Assembly (NCBI RefSeq): GCF_011684115.1
Contig: NZ_JAADJV010000001.1
Location: 2,046,001-2,110,000, forward strand
Direction: 5' to 3'
Length of the DNA stretch: 64,000 nt
DNA from: Rahnella aceris
Lineage (GTDB): Bacteria; Pseudomonadota; Gammaproteobacteria; Enterobacterales; Enterobacteriaceae
A program made the translations under genes and the position numbers. Positions 27,597-38,551 of the stretch are shown one piece after another. A model generated the notes under the pieces. It ran no database searches. It worked only from the letters and a program-made list of their open reading frames with translations, and was not told the DNA's origin. Position 1 is the first letter of the stretch. The number at the start of each line of letters is the position of its first letter.

Positions 27597-29237
27597 ATGA
27601 CGATACGTAAAACTTATGGGTGCTTCAAAAAACTTCCTCTCGCACTCCTTTTCTCCGGCTCTTTCATGGCTTCTTTTGCTACCTACGCTGCGACCGTTCC
27701 CGCAGGTGTTGAACTGGCAGCCAAACAGGAAATTGTCCGCAACAACGGTAGCGAACCCGCGTCACTTGATCCGCACAAAGTGGAGAGCGACGTTGAATTC
27801 AATATCCTCAGCGATCTTTTTGCCGGACTGGTCACGGTAGATAACAAAGGCAATGCGCAACCTTCTCTGGCGGAGAGCTGGGAAACTAAAGATAACAAAA
27901 CCTGGGTTTTCCATCTGCGCCCTGGAATCGTCTGGTCTGATGGTTCGCCCATCACCGCGCAGGATGTCATTTTCAGCTGGCAACGCCTTATAGACCCGAA
28001 AACGGCTTCACCTTATGAAACCTATCTTAGCAGTATGCATGTAATGAACGCCGGCGACATCATCAACGGCAAAAAGCCTGCTGAGCAACTGGGCATCAAA
28101 GCGCTGGATAAGCAGACGCTGGAAATTACCCTGGATCAACCGCTTTCCTATTTCCTTGGTATGCTGGCACACCCTTCTCTCTCCCCGATCAGTCAGGCAG
28201 ATGTGGAGAAATACGGCGATAAGTGGACTCAGCCAGGCAATCTGATCAGCAGCGGTCCGTTTAAGCTTGATACATGGACGGTTAACGAACGCATCACGGC
28301 TGTCCGTAACCCGAACTACTGGGATAACGCACATACTGTCATCAACAAAGTCACTTATTTACCGATCGCTTCGGGGACTGCGGACGTTAACCGCTATAAA
28401 GCCGGTGAAATCGACATTACTTATACCGTCCCTTCCCCGCTGTTTGCATCGCTGAAAAAAGAGCTGGGTTCGCAAGTCCATGTCAGCCCTTATCTGGCCG
28501 TTTATTACTATGCAATGAACACGCAGAAGCCACCGTTTAACGATGTTCGCGTGCGTAAAGCGCTGAATCTGGCGATTGATAAGTCAATCATTGCCGATAG
28601 AGTCATGGGTCAGGGACAAACGCCAGCCTGGCATCTTTCTCCGGATAACACCGGCGGTTTTACTTTCGCCAAACCTAAAGAGGCCAGCCTGACACAGGAA
28701 CAGCGTAACGAAGAAGCTAAAAAGTTGCTGACAGAAGCAGGTTTCGGTCCGAACCATCCGCTGAAATTCAACCTGCTGTATAACACTTCTGAAGCGCATC
28801 AGCGCATTGCGATTGCCGCCGCATCAATGTGGAAAAAGAATCTGGGCGTCGATGCTGTTTTACAGAATCAGGAATGGAAAACCATGCTGGATACCATGCA
28901 TCAGGGCACATATGAAGTGGTGCGTTATGCGTGGATTGCAGACTATAACGAGCCGTCCACTTTTCTGAATACCCTGCGCACGGGTAACAGCGAGAACACG
29001 CCAAAATTCAGCAATGCCGCCTACGATAAGGCACTGGATGATGCGTTAAAAGCCACGGACAAAGCGGATGTGGGCAAAGCCTATCAGCAGGCGGAACAGG
29101 TGTTAACCGAGCAGTCGCCGGTCATTCCTTTGTATCACTACGTCAGCGCCCGTCTGGTCAAACCGTATGTGGGTGGTTTCAACGACAGCCTGCTCAATTA
29201 CATTTATACCAAAGATTTGTATGTAATTAAGCATTAA
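27597..29237 (+). CDS. Periplasmic peptide-binding protein, MppA/OppA type
   Basis: A 546-residue ABC-transporter solute-binding protein of family SBP_bac_5. Signal peptide MTIRKTYGCFKKLPLALLF to about TYAA, then EPASLDPHKVESDVEFNILSDLFAGLV, the WVFHLRPGIVWSDGSPITAQDVIFSWQRL region, and the C-terminal IADYNEPSTFLN shared with OppA and MppA. It probably binds oligopeptides or murein tripeptide. No permease or ATPase genes are adjacent, so it likely docks with an OppBCDF system elsewhere. I choose the ATG at 27597 because AGGA sits 7 nt upstream. Confidence 0.85.
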   Translation: MTIRKTYGCFKKLPLALLFSGSFMASFATYAATVPAGVELAAKQEIVRNNGSEPASLDPHKVESDVEFNILSDLFAGLVTVDNKGNAQPSLAESWETKDNKTWVFHLRPGIVWSDGSPITAQDVIFSWQRLIDPKTASPYETYLSSMHVMNAGDIINGKKPAEQLGIKALDKQTLEITLDQPLSYFLGMLAHPSLSPISQADVEKYGDKWTQPGNLISSGPFKLDTWTVNERITAVRNPNYWDNAHTVINKVTYLPIASGTADVNRYKAGEIDITYTVPSPLFASLKKELGSQVHVSPYLAVYYYAMNTQKPPFNDVRVRKALNLAIDKSIIADRVMGQGQTPAWHLSPDNTGGFTFAKPKEASLTQEQRNEEAKKLLTEAGFGPNHPLKFNLLYNTSEAHQRIAIAAASMWKKNLGVDAVLQNQEWKTMLDTMHQGTYEVVRYAWIADYNEPSTFLNTLRTGNSENTPKFSNAAYDKALDDALKATDKADVGKAYQQAEQVLTEQSPVIPLYHYVSARLVKPYVGGFNDSLLNYIYTKDLYVIKH

Positions 29238-29245
29238 GCTGCCTT

Positions 29246-29284
29246 CCTCTCCTTGCGGCGTGACTGCCTGAGGAGAGGCTTTTC
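29246..29284 (+). terminator. Terminator after the peptide-binding protein
   Basis: CCTCTCCT (29246-29253) pairs with AGGAGAGG (29271-29278), followed by CTTTTC. Confidence 0.7.
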
Positions 29285-29376
29285 AAATGCTACGCACCGC
29301 CCTTCTTCCTCTAACCCACTTGCCACGCGCCGCCCAGATGATAGATTGTACGTAAATCACACAAACGGGAGCCGTT

Positions 29377-29592
29377 ATGAAATTCTCGGAAAGTGAGATC
29401 CAACCGCTCTGGGATGAAGTCGCGCGTATTATCGGTGATGGTGTCATTAAGATGCGCCACAGAGGAGAACCTCTGAGTGCCGATGCGCTGATTAATTATC
29501 TCGACGAGCAACTGGCCTGCGCGACGGGGGTCCAGCGCCGTATTATGCTGGGTGCAGCGATTAATATGCTCAAAGCCGACCGGCGTTGCTGA
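29377..29592 (+). CDS. Small helical protein, unrecognised
   Basis: A 71-residue protein, mostly helical, with SD GGGAG 5 nt before the ATG. Sequence features: SEIQPLWDEVARIIGDGVI, then ALINYLDEQLACATGVQRRIMLGAAINML. The size and two-helix layout recall the YmgB/AriR-type connector proteins, but I see no motif that proves it. Confidence 0.6.
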   Translation: MKFSESEIQPLWDEVARIIGDGVIKMRHRGEPLSADALINYLDEQLACATGVQRRIMLGAAINMLKADRRC

Positions 29593-29660
29593 TTGTGCGA
29601 CACAACAAAACCTCGCAGCCTTTTCAGGCAACGAGTTACTTATCAATGATCCGTCAGTCG

Positions 29661-29948
29661 CTACTTAGATTGTGCCGCACGTCCCTGCGCAAATAAGAAA
29701 ATGCGCTGGGTGATATCATCAGCGCCCAGAATATTCCCTTTCTGCTCCAGATTAGCTCTGGCATATGCCACATCATGAGCCTGATCGACCATGCTGATCA
29801 CCCGGTCACGGGTTGGTTTATCCAGTATTCCCAGTAATGTTGTTAAAATCGCCTGATAAGCATTTGAAGCATAAGTCAGTTGTCTTTCACGTTGTTCCAG
29901 CGCGTCAATGCGAACCATCAGGGCCTGCAATTGCTCTTGATGCGTCAT
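29661..29948 (-). CDS. Small helical protein with coiled-coil start, unrecognised
   Basis: A 95-residue protein from the ATG at 29948 (MTHQEQLQALM), which has AAGGA 7 nt upstream; the open frame runs six codons further. The first 30 residues (LMVRIDALEQRERQL) show heptad spacing typical of a coiled coil. The C-terminal half is amphipathic with DDITQRIFLF. No family recognised. Confidence 0.6.
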   Translation of the reverse strand: MTHQEQLQALMVRIDALEQRERQLTYASNAYQAILTTLLGILDKPTRDRVISMVDQAHDVAYARANLEQKGNILGADDITQRIFLFAQGRAAQSK

Positions 29949-30269
29949 AGCAGCATCCTTCTTCACGGGTGGAAAATAACCGGAGACAGCGGAGAAAGCA
30001 GACCTCCGCCGGTTACTGAATATAAGTTTAGCAGACTTAAAAAAAGTGCAGTCCCTCGCCTTCTATATATAAAGTAAACCTTTGGTCAATGAGCCGTTAA
30101 CTGCCTCGGCAGATGTAACCGGGATAAGCCACTCATGGCCGTCGGCAACCAGTTTCTCTTATCTGAGAAGTAACAGCAGCAGTACCTGCTTACAGATAGC
30201 AAAATGACAAACCGGGGCTGTTATGACATTTTCTGCCACAGCACTATGTGTTCATTTGGGAGAATTCAG

Positions 30270-30479
30270 TTGAAAAAAACGATGTTGAGTGCAGCCATTT
30301 TCAGCATGATGTTAGTGAGTTCATTTGCTCAGGCAGAAGGATGTCTCAAAGGGGCTGTGGCGGGGGGTATAGTCGGTCATCTGAAACATCACGCTGTTCT
30401 CGGCGCGGTGGCAGGATGCGCTATTGGGCATCATCTCGCAGCACAAGCTAAAAAACAGCAGGTCGCGACCGCTAAATAA
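30270..30479 (+). CDS. Small exported glycine-zipper protein
   Basis: A 69-residue protein. From the TTG at 30270, which has GGGAG 8 nt upstream, it begins with a classic signal peptide (KKTMLSAAIFSMMLVSSFAQA) and continues into a glycine-zipper repeat: GAVAGGIVGHLKHHAVLGAVAGCAIGHH, two near-copies of GAVAG. Proteins with this repeat are usually periplasmic or outer-membrane associated. The TTG start gives a far better signal peptide than the ATG 66 nt upstream. Function unknown. Confidence 0.65.
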   Translation: MKKTMLSAAIFSMMLVSSFAQAEGCLKGAVAGGIVGHLKHHAVLGAVAGCAIGHHLAAQAKKQQVATAK

Positions 30480-30585
30480 ACAGCATCAGGGCCGCAGAAT
30501 CCCCTGATGAAATAAGTTTCTGGTTATTCCTGAGCAGCGACCTTTTTCGGGATACCATTAATCGTCATCTTCATATTAGTTCAAA

Positions 30586-30612
30586 TAAAAAGCCTCGCTA
30601 ATGCGAGGCTTA
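30586..30612 (-). terminator. Terminator of the CigR-like gene
   Basis: On the minus strand AGCCTCGC-ATTA-GCGAGGCT is followed by TTTTATTTG, 20 bp after the stop codon. Confidence 0.85.
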
Positions 30613-30631
30613 AAAGAATGCTATGTCATTT

Positions 30632-31141
30632 TTAATCAAATACGCCATTGATAATCGTAGTGACAATTGCAGTACTCAGGGCAATGAGAACTAAATCATC
30701 CCCCACAGCTCGCCATTCATAACCAGGATAATACGGCAACTCGTTCAGCATTGAGGCCGGAACAGCTTTCCTGGCAATGCCCGGAGGCAATGGTTTGCCA
30801 CGCATTAAATTTTTTGCGATTCCTGGTGGTAGAGCCTGATATCCGGTTAATCCATAGTTAACTGCGAGTGAACGGGCACGTGAGAAGCTTATATCTGACG
30901 AGACATGGTCTGGCTTACCATAATTTTTGCGATTCCCGGAGTGCTCAGATGATTTACCATTTCCCTGACCTTTATTGGCGTGGCCGTTGCCGTTGCCATT
31001 GCTATTGCCATTGCTATTACCGTTGCTATTGCCGTTACCATTACTATTCCCATTCCCGGGATTAGCAAAAACGGGCGCTGACAGCACTGTCAGAGAAATA
31101 ACCGCCGCCAGAGCAATCTGGAGTGTGCGACGCTTAAACAT
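30632..31141 (-). CDS. CigR/RcnB-like exported protein
   Basis: A 169-residue protein with a signal peptide (to about VFANPGN), an Asn-Gly repeat tract (NGNSNGNGN-type, residues ~28-60), and a conserved C-terminal half: ISFSRARSLAVNYGLTGYQALPPGIAKNLMRGKPLPPGIARK, PYYPGYEW and a hydrophobic end (LVLIALSTAIVTTIINGVF). This closely matches Salmonella CigR, encoded in SPI-3 and described as an anti-virulence factor controlled by PhoP. The PhoP connection is of interest because phoPQ lies 7 kb away, but no PhoP box was seen here. Function in this organism is unknown. Confidence 0.82.
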   Translation of the reverse strand: MFKRRTLQIALAAVISLTVLSAPVFANPGNGNSNGNGNSNGNSNGNSNGNGNGHANKGQGNGKSSEHSGNRKNYGKPDHVSSDISFSRARSLAVNYGLTGYQALPPGIAKNLMRGKPLPPGIARKAVPASMLNELPYYPGYEWRAVGDDLVLIALSTAIVTTIINGVFD

Positions 31142-31482
31142 GATGGTTGTTCCTTGAGGTGAATGACACTTTTTAAATCTATGTGAGAAAACGCCCTTTC
31201 ACAATCTCATGTATTCCTATTTTATATTTTTAAGACGATGTAAAGCTTAATAACGCTGTTCTCATTATTTATCAGGATCATCGCCCAAATTATTAATCAA
31301 ATAGCTCTCATGTTTTCACGGACAAAGACTGCAGGAAAGGTTTGTGGTTCTGACTATTTAAATCAGGCGTTTTCAGTCTGGGTTTGCAGAAGATTTTACA
31401 GGGATTTTGCAGAAGAATTTTTGAAGGGATGAAAAACAAAGGGGGCGCGATGCCCCCGATGTCGATTTCAACAATTTCGCAA
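31142..31482. other. Intergenic region between the CigR-like gene and icd
   Basis: No gene seen in this 340-bp AT-rich stretch. It contains the CigR-like gene's promoter (weak candidates only) and the icd terminator. I checked for a duplicated icd 3' end, the attachment site used by phage e14 and phage 21 in E. coli, and saw none. Confidence 0.5.
31431..31458 (-). terminator. icd terminator
   Basis: On the minus strand GGGGGC-ATCGC-GCCCCC is followed by TTTGTTTTTC. Confidence 0.8.
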
Positions 31483-32736
31483 TTACATATTTGCGATCAT
31501 GTCGTCGGCAAACTCGCTACATTTGCGCAGCTTAGCGCCTTCCATCAGACGTTCGAAATCGTAAGTCACAGTTTTGGCAGCGATTGCGCCTTCCATGCCT
31601 TTCACGATCAGGTCTGCGGCTTCGAACCATTCCATATGACGCAGCATCATTTCTGCGGACAGAATGATTGAACCCGGGTTCACTTTGTCCTGACCGGCAT
31701 ATTTCGGTGCAGTGCCGTGAGTGGCCTCGAACAGTGCACAATCAGAACCGATGTTTGCGCCCGGTGCGATACCAATGCCGCCAACCTGCGCCGCCAGAGC
31801 GTCAGAAATGTAGTCACCGTTGAGGTTCATACAGGCGATAACGTCGTATTCAGCAGGACGCAGCAGGATTTGTTGCAGGAATGCATCCGCAATCACGTCT
31901 TTAATGATGATGTCTTTGCCGTTATTCGGGTTCTTGATTTTCACCCACGGGCCACCGTCGATCAGCTCACCGCCGAACTCTTCGCGCGCCAGTTGGTAGC
32001 CCCAATCCTTGAAGGCACCTTCGGTGAACTTCATGATGTTGCCTTTATGAACCAGCGTCAGTGAATCACGGTCATTGGTGATGGTGTATTCAATCGCCGC
32101 ACGAACCAGACGTTTGGTGCCTTCTTCGGAGCAAGGTTTGATACCAATACCGCATTCTTGTGGGAAACGGATTTTCTTCACGCCCATTTCTTCTTGCAGG
32201 AACTTGATCACTTTATCAGCTTCAGCAGAACCGGCTTTCCACTCGATACCTGCGTAGATATCTTCAGAGTTCTCGCGGAAGATCACCATGTCGGTATCTT
32301 CAGGACGTTTCACCGGGCTGGGTGTGCCGGTGTAATAACGTACCGGACGCAGACAGATGTACAGGTCGAGTTGCTGGCGAAGTGCCACGTTCAGGGAGCG
32401 AATGCCGCCGCCAACTGGAGTTGTCAGTGGGCCTTTGATAGCAACACGGTAATCACGGATCAGATCGAGGGTTTCTTCTGGCAACCAGACATCTTTGCCG
32501 TACAGTTCTACGGATTTTTCGCCGGTGTAGATTTCCATCCAGGAGATTTTACGCTCACCTTTGTAGGCTTTCTGAACAGCCGCATCAACGACTTTGATCA
32601 TGGCAGGCGTCACATCAACACCGATGCCATCACCTTCGATAAATGGGATAACAGGATTATTAGGAATGACCAGTTTACCCTGAGCGTCTACTGTAATCTT
32701 TTTACCTTCAGCCGGAACAACTACTTTGCTTTCCAT
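31483..32736 (-). CDS. icd: NADP-dependent isocitrate dehydrogenase
   Basis: A 417-residue enzyme converting isocitrate to 2-oxoglutarate in the TCA cycle. Seen: [16 protein letters not shown], the Ser phosphorylated by AceK in [17 protein letters not shown] (about residue 114), metal-binding D in [29 protein letters not shown] and the NADP-specificity region [12 protein letters not shown]. The start at MESKVVV matches E. coli; a start seven codons upstream lacks homology. The SD is GGAG about 8 nt upstream. Confidence 0.97.
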   Translation of the reverse strand: MESKVVVPAEGKKITVDAQGKLVIPNNPVIPFIEGDGIGVDVTPAMIKVVDAAVQKAYKGERKISWMEIYTGEKSVELYGKDVWLPEETLDLIRDYRVAIKGPLTTPVGGGIRSLNVALRQQLDLYICLRPVRYYTGTPSPVKRPEDTDMVIFRENSEDIYAGIEWKAGSAEADKVIKFLQEEMGVKKIRFPQECGIGIKPCSEEGTKRLVRAAIEYTITNDRDSLTLVHKGNIMKFTEGAFKDWGYQLAREEFGGELIDGGPWVKIKNPNNGKDIIIKDVIADAFLQQILLRPAEYDVIACMNLNGDYISDALAAQVGGIGIAPGANIGSDCALFEATHGTAPKYAGQDKVNPGSIILSAEMMLRHMEWFEAADLIVKGMEGAIAAKTVTYDFERLMEGAKLRKCSEFADDMIANM

Positions 32737-32862
32737 TAACCTCTCCTTCGAGCGCATTTTTGTTAAAAATTTGTAAGATGCCGGTCGATATTACTCGAAT
32801 ATTTCTCGCTAGCCAATCCGAAACATTTTTCAAGTATAATGCGCTAATTCTCTCTAACTTCA

Positions 32863-33495
32863 ATGCCTATGAACCCGCTATCTTTTAAAAATCACAACGT
32901 TAAACGTTTCAGCAAAAGGCCGTCTAAAGCACAATCTGCCCCAAAAGGGCCAGTAAAGGTGATTCTTTTCAATAAACCGTTTGATGTGCTGCCACAATTC
33001 ACTGATGAGGCGGGTCGTGCGACACTTAAAGATTACATTCCATTAACAGATATTTATGCCGCAGGCCGTCTGGATCGGGACAGCGAAGGTTTACTGGTGT
33101 TGACCAACGATGGCAAACTGCAGGCTGCGCTGACCCAACCCGGCAAGCGCACCGGTAAGATTTACTATGTCCAGGTCGAGGGCGAACCGGATGACGCCGC
33201 AGTGAAATCATTGCGTGAAGGCATCACGTTGAAAGACGGCCCGACGCTGCCCGCAGGTGCAGAGATTGTGCCAGAGCCGGAATGGCTATGGTCGCGCAAT
33301 CCGCCGATCCGCGAACGTAAATCTATCCCGACAGCGTGGTTAAAAATCACGTTATACGAGGGAAGAAACCGTCAGGTGCGCCGCATGACGGCTCATGTCG
33401 GTTTCCCGACATTGCGTCTGATCCGTTACAGCATGGGCGAGTTTACTCTCGGCGATTTACAACCCGGCCAATGGAAGGAAATTCCACATGTTTAA
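32863..33495 (+). CDS. rluE: 23S rRNA pseudouridine(2457) synthase RluE
   Basis: A 210-residue RsuA/RluB-family pseudouridine synthase. The catalytic Asp lies in [19 protein letters not shown], with [10 protein letters not shown] and the C-terminal [28 protein letters not shown]. It modifies U2457 of 23S rRNA. It overlaps nudJ by 8 nt; the two start a five-gene run (rluE-nudJ-mnmA-hflD-purB). Confidence 0.95.
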   Translation: MPMNPLSFKNHNVKRFSKRPSKAQSAPKGPVKVILFNKPFDVLPQFTDEAGRATLKDYIPLTDIYAAGRLDRDSEGLLVLTNDGKLQAALTQPGKRTGKIYYVQVEGEPDDAAVKSLREGITLKDGPTLPAGAEIVPEPEWLWSRNPPIRERKSIPTAWLKITLYEGRNRQVRRMTAHVGFPTLRLIRYSMGEFTLGDLQPGQWKEIPHV

Positions 33496-33934
33496 ACCGC
33501 ACGTTACTGTCGCCTGCATCGTTCAGGCACAGGGAAAGTTTCTGGTTGTCGAAGAAACCATTCACGGCAAAGTCACCTGGAATCAACCTGCCGGACATCT
33601 TGAAGCCAATGAGACCTTAGTCAGCGCCGCAAAACGCGAGCTGTATGAGGAAACCGGCATCCACGCCGAGCCGCAGTTTTTCCTGGGTTTACATCAGTGG
33701 CAGGCGCCGGACGATACGCCGTTCCTGCGTTTCGCTTTCGTGATTGATTTGCCTGAAATGCTGGAAACTGCGCCGCAGGACGATGATATCGACCAGTGCC
33801 GTTGGGTCAGCGCCGAAGAAATTATCGGCTCTGCGCAATTGCGCTCGCCGCTGGTGGCCGAAAGCATTCGCTGTTATCAGCAATCGCCGCGCTATCCTCT
33901 GGAAATCCTGCATAATTTCAACCTGCCGGAATAA
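33488..33934 (+). CDS. nudJ: NudJ-type Nudix phosphatase
   Basis: A 148-residue Nudix hydrolase with a complete box G-x5-E-x7-REUxEExGU ([23 protein letters not shown]). E. coli NudJ hydrolyses thiamine pyrimidine pyrophosphate, and its activity on nucleoside di- and triphosphates is known; substrate here is inferred. It starts 8 nt before the end of rluE. Order is the same as in E. coli. Confidence 0.93.
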   Translation: MFKPHVTVACIVQAQGKFLVVEETIHGKVTWNQPAGHLEANETLVSAAKRELYEETGIHAEPQFFLGLHQWQAPDDTPFLRFAFVIDLPEMLETAPQDDDIDQCRWVSAEEIIGSAQLRSPLVAESIRCYQQSPRYPLEILHNFNLPE

Positions 33935-34170
33935 CACCCTCCCCCGGTTGTTGCCACGCGGTGAATCAGCGATGCAGCAACCGGCCCGACGTGATAAAAT
34001 TTTGCGCTTCACGATTTACCTCGTGTAAAGCAGTACCTCTCTGTTCGGGTTTCTGTGGTGTTCGGGTTTTCTGTGAACTATGAGTTGCGCGCGGCCTTCA
34101 TCCTCGTGGGACAAGCTTCAGAAAAACACCGTCAGTACCGGGCAATTAATTCATGCGTTTCGGGACTATT

Positions 34171-35280
34171 ATGTCTGACAACAGCCAGAAAAAAGTGATC
34201 GTCGGGATGTCCGGCGGTGTCGATTCCTCTGTCTCTGCGTACCTTTTGCAACAGCAGGGTTACCAGGTCGAGGGCCTCTTCATGAAAAATTGGGAAGAGG
34301 ATGATGACGAAGAATATTGCACAGCAGCCACCGACCTTGCGGATGCGCAAGCCGTGTGTGACAAGCTGGGTATCGAACTGCACACCGTGAATTTCGCGGC
34401 GGAATATTGGGACAACGTGTTCGAATTATTCCTTGAGGAATACAAAGCCGGACGCACGCCAAACCCGGATATCCTGTGCAACAAAGAGATCAAATTCAAA
34501 GCCTTCCTGGAATTTGCGGCTGAAGACCTGGGCGCGGATTATATCGCGACCGGTCACTACGTTCGCCGCCAGGATATCAATGGCGTCAGCCATTTGCTGC
34601 GGGGCATTGATGGCAATAAAGACCAGAGCTATTTCCTCTACACGCTCGGTCACGAACAGGTCGCACAAAGCCTGTTCCCGGTCGGTGAGCTGGAAAAACC
34701 GGAAGTTCGCCGCATCGCCGAAGAACTGGATTTGATCACCGCGAAGAAAAAAGACTCTACCGGCATCTGCTTTATTGGTGAGCGTAAATTCCGTGATTTC
34801 CTGGGCCGCTATTTACCGGCGCAACCGGGCGTGATCAAAAGCGTTGACGGTCAGGTGATGGGACAACATCAGGGTCTGATGTATCACACACTCGGTCAGC
34901 GTAAAGGTCTGGGCATCGGCGGGCAGAAAGACGGCAGCGAAGAACCGTGGTACACCGTCGAGAAGGATGTGGAAAACAACATTCTTTACGTCGCACAGGG
35001 CCACGAGCATCCGCGCCTGATGAATGTCGGTCTGATTGCTCAACAGTTGCACTGGGTGGATCGCAAAACGCTGACCGGCCCGCTCACCTGTACCGTGAAA
35101 ACCCGTTACCGCCAGGAAGATATCCCGTGCGTAGTGACACCGCTCGGTGACGACCGCATCGAGGTGCGTTTCGATGCACCCGTTGCCGCCGTCACGCCGG
35201 GTCAGTCAGCGGTGTTTTATCTCGGGGAAGTGTGCCTCGGCGGGGGCGTAATTGAACAGCGTCTGCCGCTTCAGGCCTGA
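34171..35280 (+). CDS. mnmA: tRNA 2-thiouridylase MnmA
   Basis: A 369-residue PP-loop ATPase that thiolates U34 of Lys, Glu and Gln tRNAs using sulfur from the TusE relay. The PP loop GMSGGVDSS (about 14-22) is intact, and the two catalytic cysteines are visible in [12 protein letters not shown] and [12 protein letters not shown], with the D-region [11 protein letters not shown]. The start at MSDNSQKK aligns with E. coli; a start six codons earlier is possible. It belongs to the rluE-purB run. Confidence 0.96.
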   Translation: MSDNSQKKVIVGMSGGVDSSVSAYLLQQQGYQVEGLFMKNWEEDDDEEYCTAATDLADAQAVCDKLGIELHTVNFAAEYWDNVFELFLEEYKAGRTPNPDILCNKEIKFKAFLEFAAEDLGADYIATGHYVRRQDINGVSHLLRGIDGNKDQSYFLYTLGHEQVAQSLFPVGELEKPEVRRIAEELDLITAKKKDSTGICFIGERKFRDFLGRYLPAQPGVIKSVDGQVMGQHQGLMYHTLGQRKGLGIGGQKDGSEEPWYTVEKDVENNILYVAQGHEHPRLMNVGLIAQQLHWVDRKTLTGPLTCTVKTRYRQEDIPCVVTPLGDDRIEVRFDAPVAAVTPGQSAVFYLGEVCLGGGVIEQRLPLQA

Positions 35281-35306
35281 TATCGGGTCAATATGTGATT
35301 GAATAA

Positions 35307-35336
35307 GGGACGCTTTCGGGCGTCCCGCTTTATTTC
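35307..35336 (+). terminator. Possible weak terminator after mnmA
   Basis: GGGACGC (35307-35313) pairs with GCGTCCC (35320-35326), loop TTTCGG, followed by GCTTTATTTC. The T-tract is interrupted, so it may only attenuate transcription into hflD. Confidence 0.5.
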
Positions 35337-35470
35337 TGCCCGACTGTGACGCCCTGCACTGATTCCGAACTGTGTTTAGGGGCAGTTTTATGGCATGATC
35401 TGTCGCCATGAATTTGGGCTATTTCATTGTCACTGCGTCTCATCGTTTCAAAACGCTTACAGGAGTAAAC

Positions 35471-37491
<2,021 letters not shown>

Positions 37492-37517
37492 GTTTTTGCT
37501 CTGCACGTCAAAAGGCG

Positions 37518-37527
37518 ACCTTCGGGT
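37518..37527. repeat. Target site duplication, left copy
   Basis: ACCTTCGGGT directly precedes the element and is repeated exactly at 37672-37681. Confidence 0.85.
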
Positions 37528-37671
37528 TAATGCCGGTCACTTAAGCATTTTTATGAATACAAATTCATTTTTGTGCTTCAAAGGATAATGAAGGAATCAG
37601 GCTTATAGCGCTATTTTTCTTCATCGAAGGCCCAAATTCACGGGCCTCATTTCCTTAAGTGACCGGCATTA
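37528..37671. mobile_element. 144-bp IS4-like miniature inverted-repeat element
   Basis: Perfect 18-bp terminal inverted repeats, TAATGCCGGTCACTTAAG (37528-37545) and its reverse complement (37654-37671), enclose 108 bp without an ORF. A 10-bp direct repeat ACCTTCGGGT flanks the element. The ends resemble the IS4 end TAATGCCGATCAGTTAAG as I recall it, and long (10-13 bp) duplications are typical of the IS4 family. The interior has two small dyads: ATGAAT/ATTCAT (37553-37568) and AGGCCC/GGGCCT (37628-37647). It has no transposase, so it would need an IS4-type enzyme supplied in trans. Confidence 0.8.
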
Positions 37672-37681
37672 ACCTTCGGGT
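37672..37681. repeat. Target site duplication, right copy
   Basis: ACCTTCGGGT, identical to 37518-37527. Removing the element and one copy restores a standard terminator. Confidence 0.85.
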
Positions 37682-37777
37682 CGCCTTTTTTATGCCACGC
37701 CTGGCGGAAGCCGCTTATAATTCGTTTAGGTTCTGTTGATGTTCGGCACACCTGCGTTGACCTGAGGTTGATTAAAA

Positions 37778-37794
37778 TGTTTCTGAATCATTTA
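37778..37794 (+). promoter_or_regulatory. Weak PhoP-box-like repeat upstream of phoP
   Basis: TGTTTC, 5 nt, CATTTA: a degenerate direct repeat with the correct spacing, 57 bp before the phoP ATG. A TTTAAT -10-like hexamer follows at 37812-37817, 17 nt away rather than the usual ~12. Autoregulation is known for E. coli phoP, but this site is a poor match. Confidence 0.3.
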
Positions 37795-37850
37795 CAATCG
37801 CACTCAGAATGTTTAATCCATTTTTCGCGCTGTCAGGATAAGGAATCACC

Positions 37851-38525
37851 ATGCGAATTTTAGTCATTGAAGATAACGCACTGTTACGTCATCACCTCTC
37901 AGTACAGCTGCGGGAAATGGGCCATCAGGTCGATGCGGCAGAAGACGCCAAAGAAGCAGACTATTTTCTGCATGAGCATGCGCCTGATATCGCCATTGTT
38001 GACCTCGGCTTGCCTGGTGAAGATGGCCTGAGCCTGATCCGCCGCTGGCGAAGTCATCAGAACAATCTGCCGATTCTGGTGCTGACCGCCCGCGAAAGCT
38101 GGCAGGATAAAGTCGCAGTGCTGGAAGCCGGTGCGGATGATTACGTCACTAAGCCATTCCATCTGGAAGAAGTGCTGGCGCGCATGCAGGCGCTGATGCG
38201 CCGTAACAGCGGTCTCGCTTCACAGGTGATCACGCTGCAACCTTTCCAGATTGATCTGTCACGTCGTGAACTGACCGTCAATGAGCAGCCGATTAAACTG
38301 ACCGCTTTCGAATACACGATTATCGAGACACTGATCCGCAATGCGGGAAAGGTGGTCAGCAAGGACTCTCTGATGCTTCAGCTCTATCCGGATGCCGAGC
38401 TGCGTGAAAGTCACACCGTCGATGTTCTGATGGGCCGTCTGCGCAAAAAACTGCAGGCAGAACACCCGGTTGATGTGATAACGACCGTACGTGGTCAGGG
38501 TTACCGTTTCGACATCAGGCCATAA
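37851..38525 (+). CDS. phoP: Response regulator PhoP
   Basis: A 224-residue OmpR-family regulator. The receiver domain (1-~120) has the acidic pocket IEDN, the phospho-acceptor Asp51 in [12 protein letters not shown], and Lys in TKPF; the winged-helix DNA-binding domain follows with [15 protein letters not shown] and [11 protein letters not shown]. Phosphorylated by PhoQ under low Mg2+, acid or antimicrobial peptides, it activates genes with PhoP boxes. phoQ starts 26 bp after the stop. Confidence 0.97.
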   Translation: MRILVIEDNALLRHHLSVQLREMGHQVDAAEDAKEADYFLHEHAPDIAIVDLGLPGEDGLSLIRRWRSHQNNLPILVLTARESWQDKVAVLEAGADDYVTKPFHLEEVLARMQALMRRNSGLASQVITLQPFQIDLSRRELTVNEQPIKLTAFEYTIIETLIRNAGKVVSKDSLMLQLYPDAELRESHTVDVLMGRLRKKLQAEHPVDVITTVRGQGYRFDIRP

Positions 38526-38551
38526 TCATCGTCATGTTCAAAGGACGCTTC

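Larger units (their letters stand above)
37510..37691 (+). terminator. purB terminator split by an insertion
   Basis: AAAAGGCG (37510-37517) and CGCCTTTTTT (37682-37691) are the outer ends of a terminator whose intact form would be GGCGACC-TTCG-GGTCGCC followed by six T. A 144-bp element now separates the arms. The element's own inverted repeats extend the stem, so a long hairpin ending in the same T-run can still form. Confidence 0.75.

Noticed and set aside
30975-31157. Leu/Pro-repeat ORF opposite the CigR-like gene
   Set aside because: A shadow of the Asn-Gly repeat read on the other strand.
31384-31482. Prophage attachment site at the icd 3' end
   Set aside because: E. coli phages e14 and 21 integrate here, but no duplicated icd end or integrase is visible.
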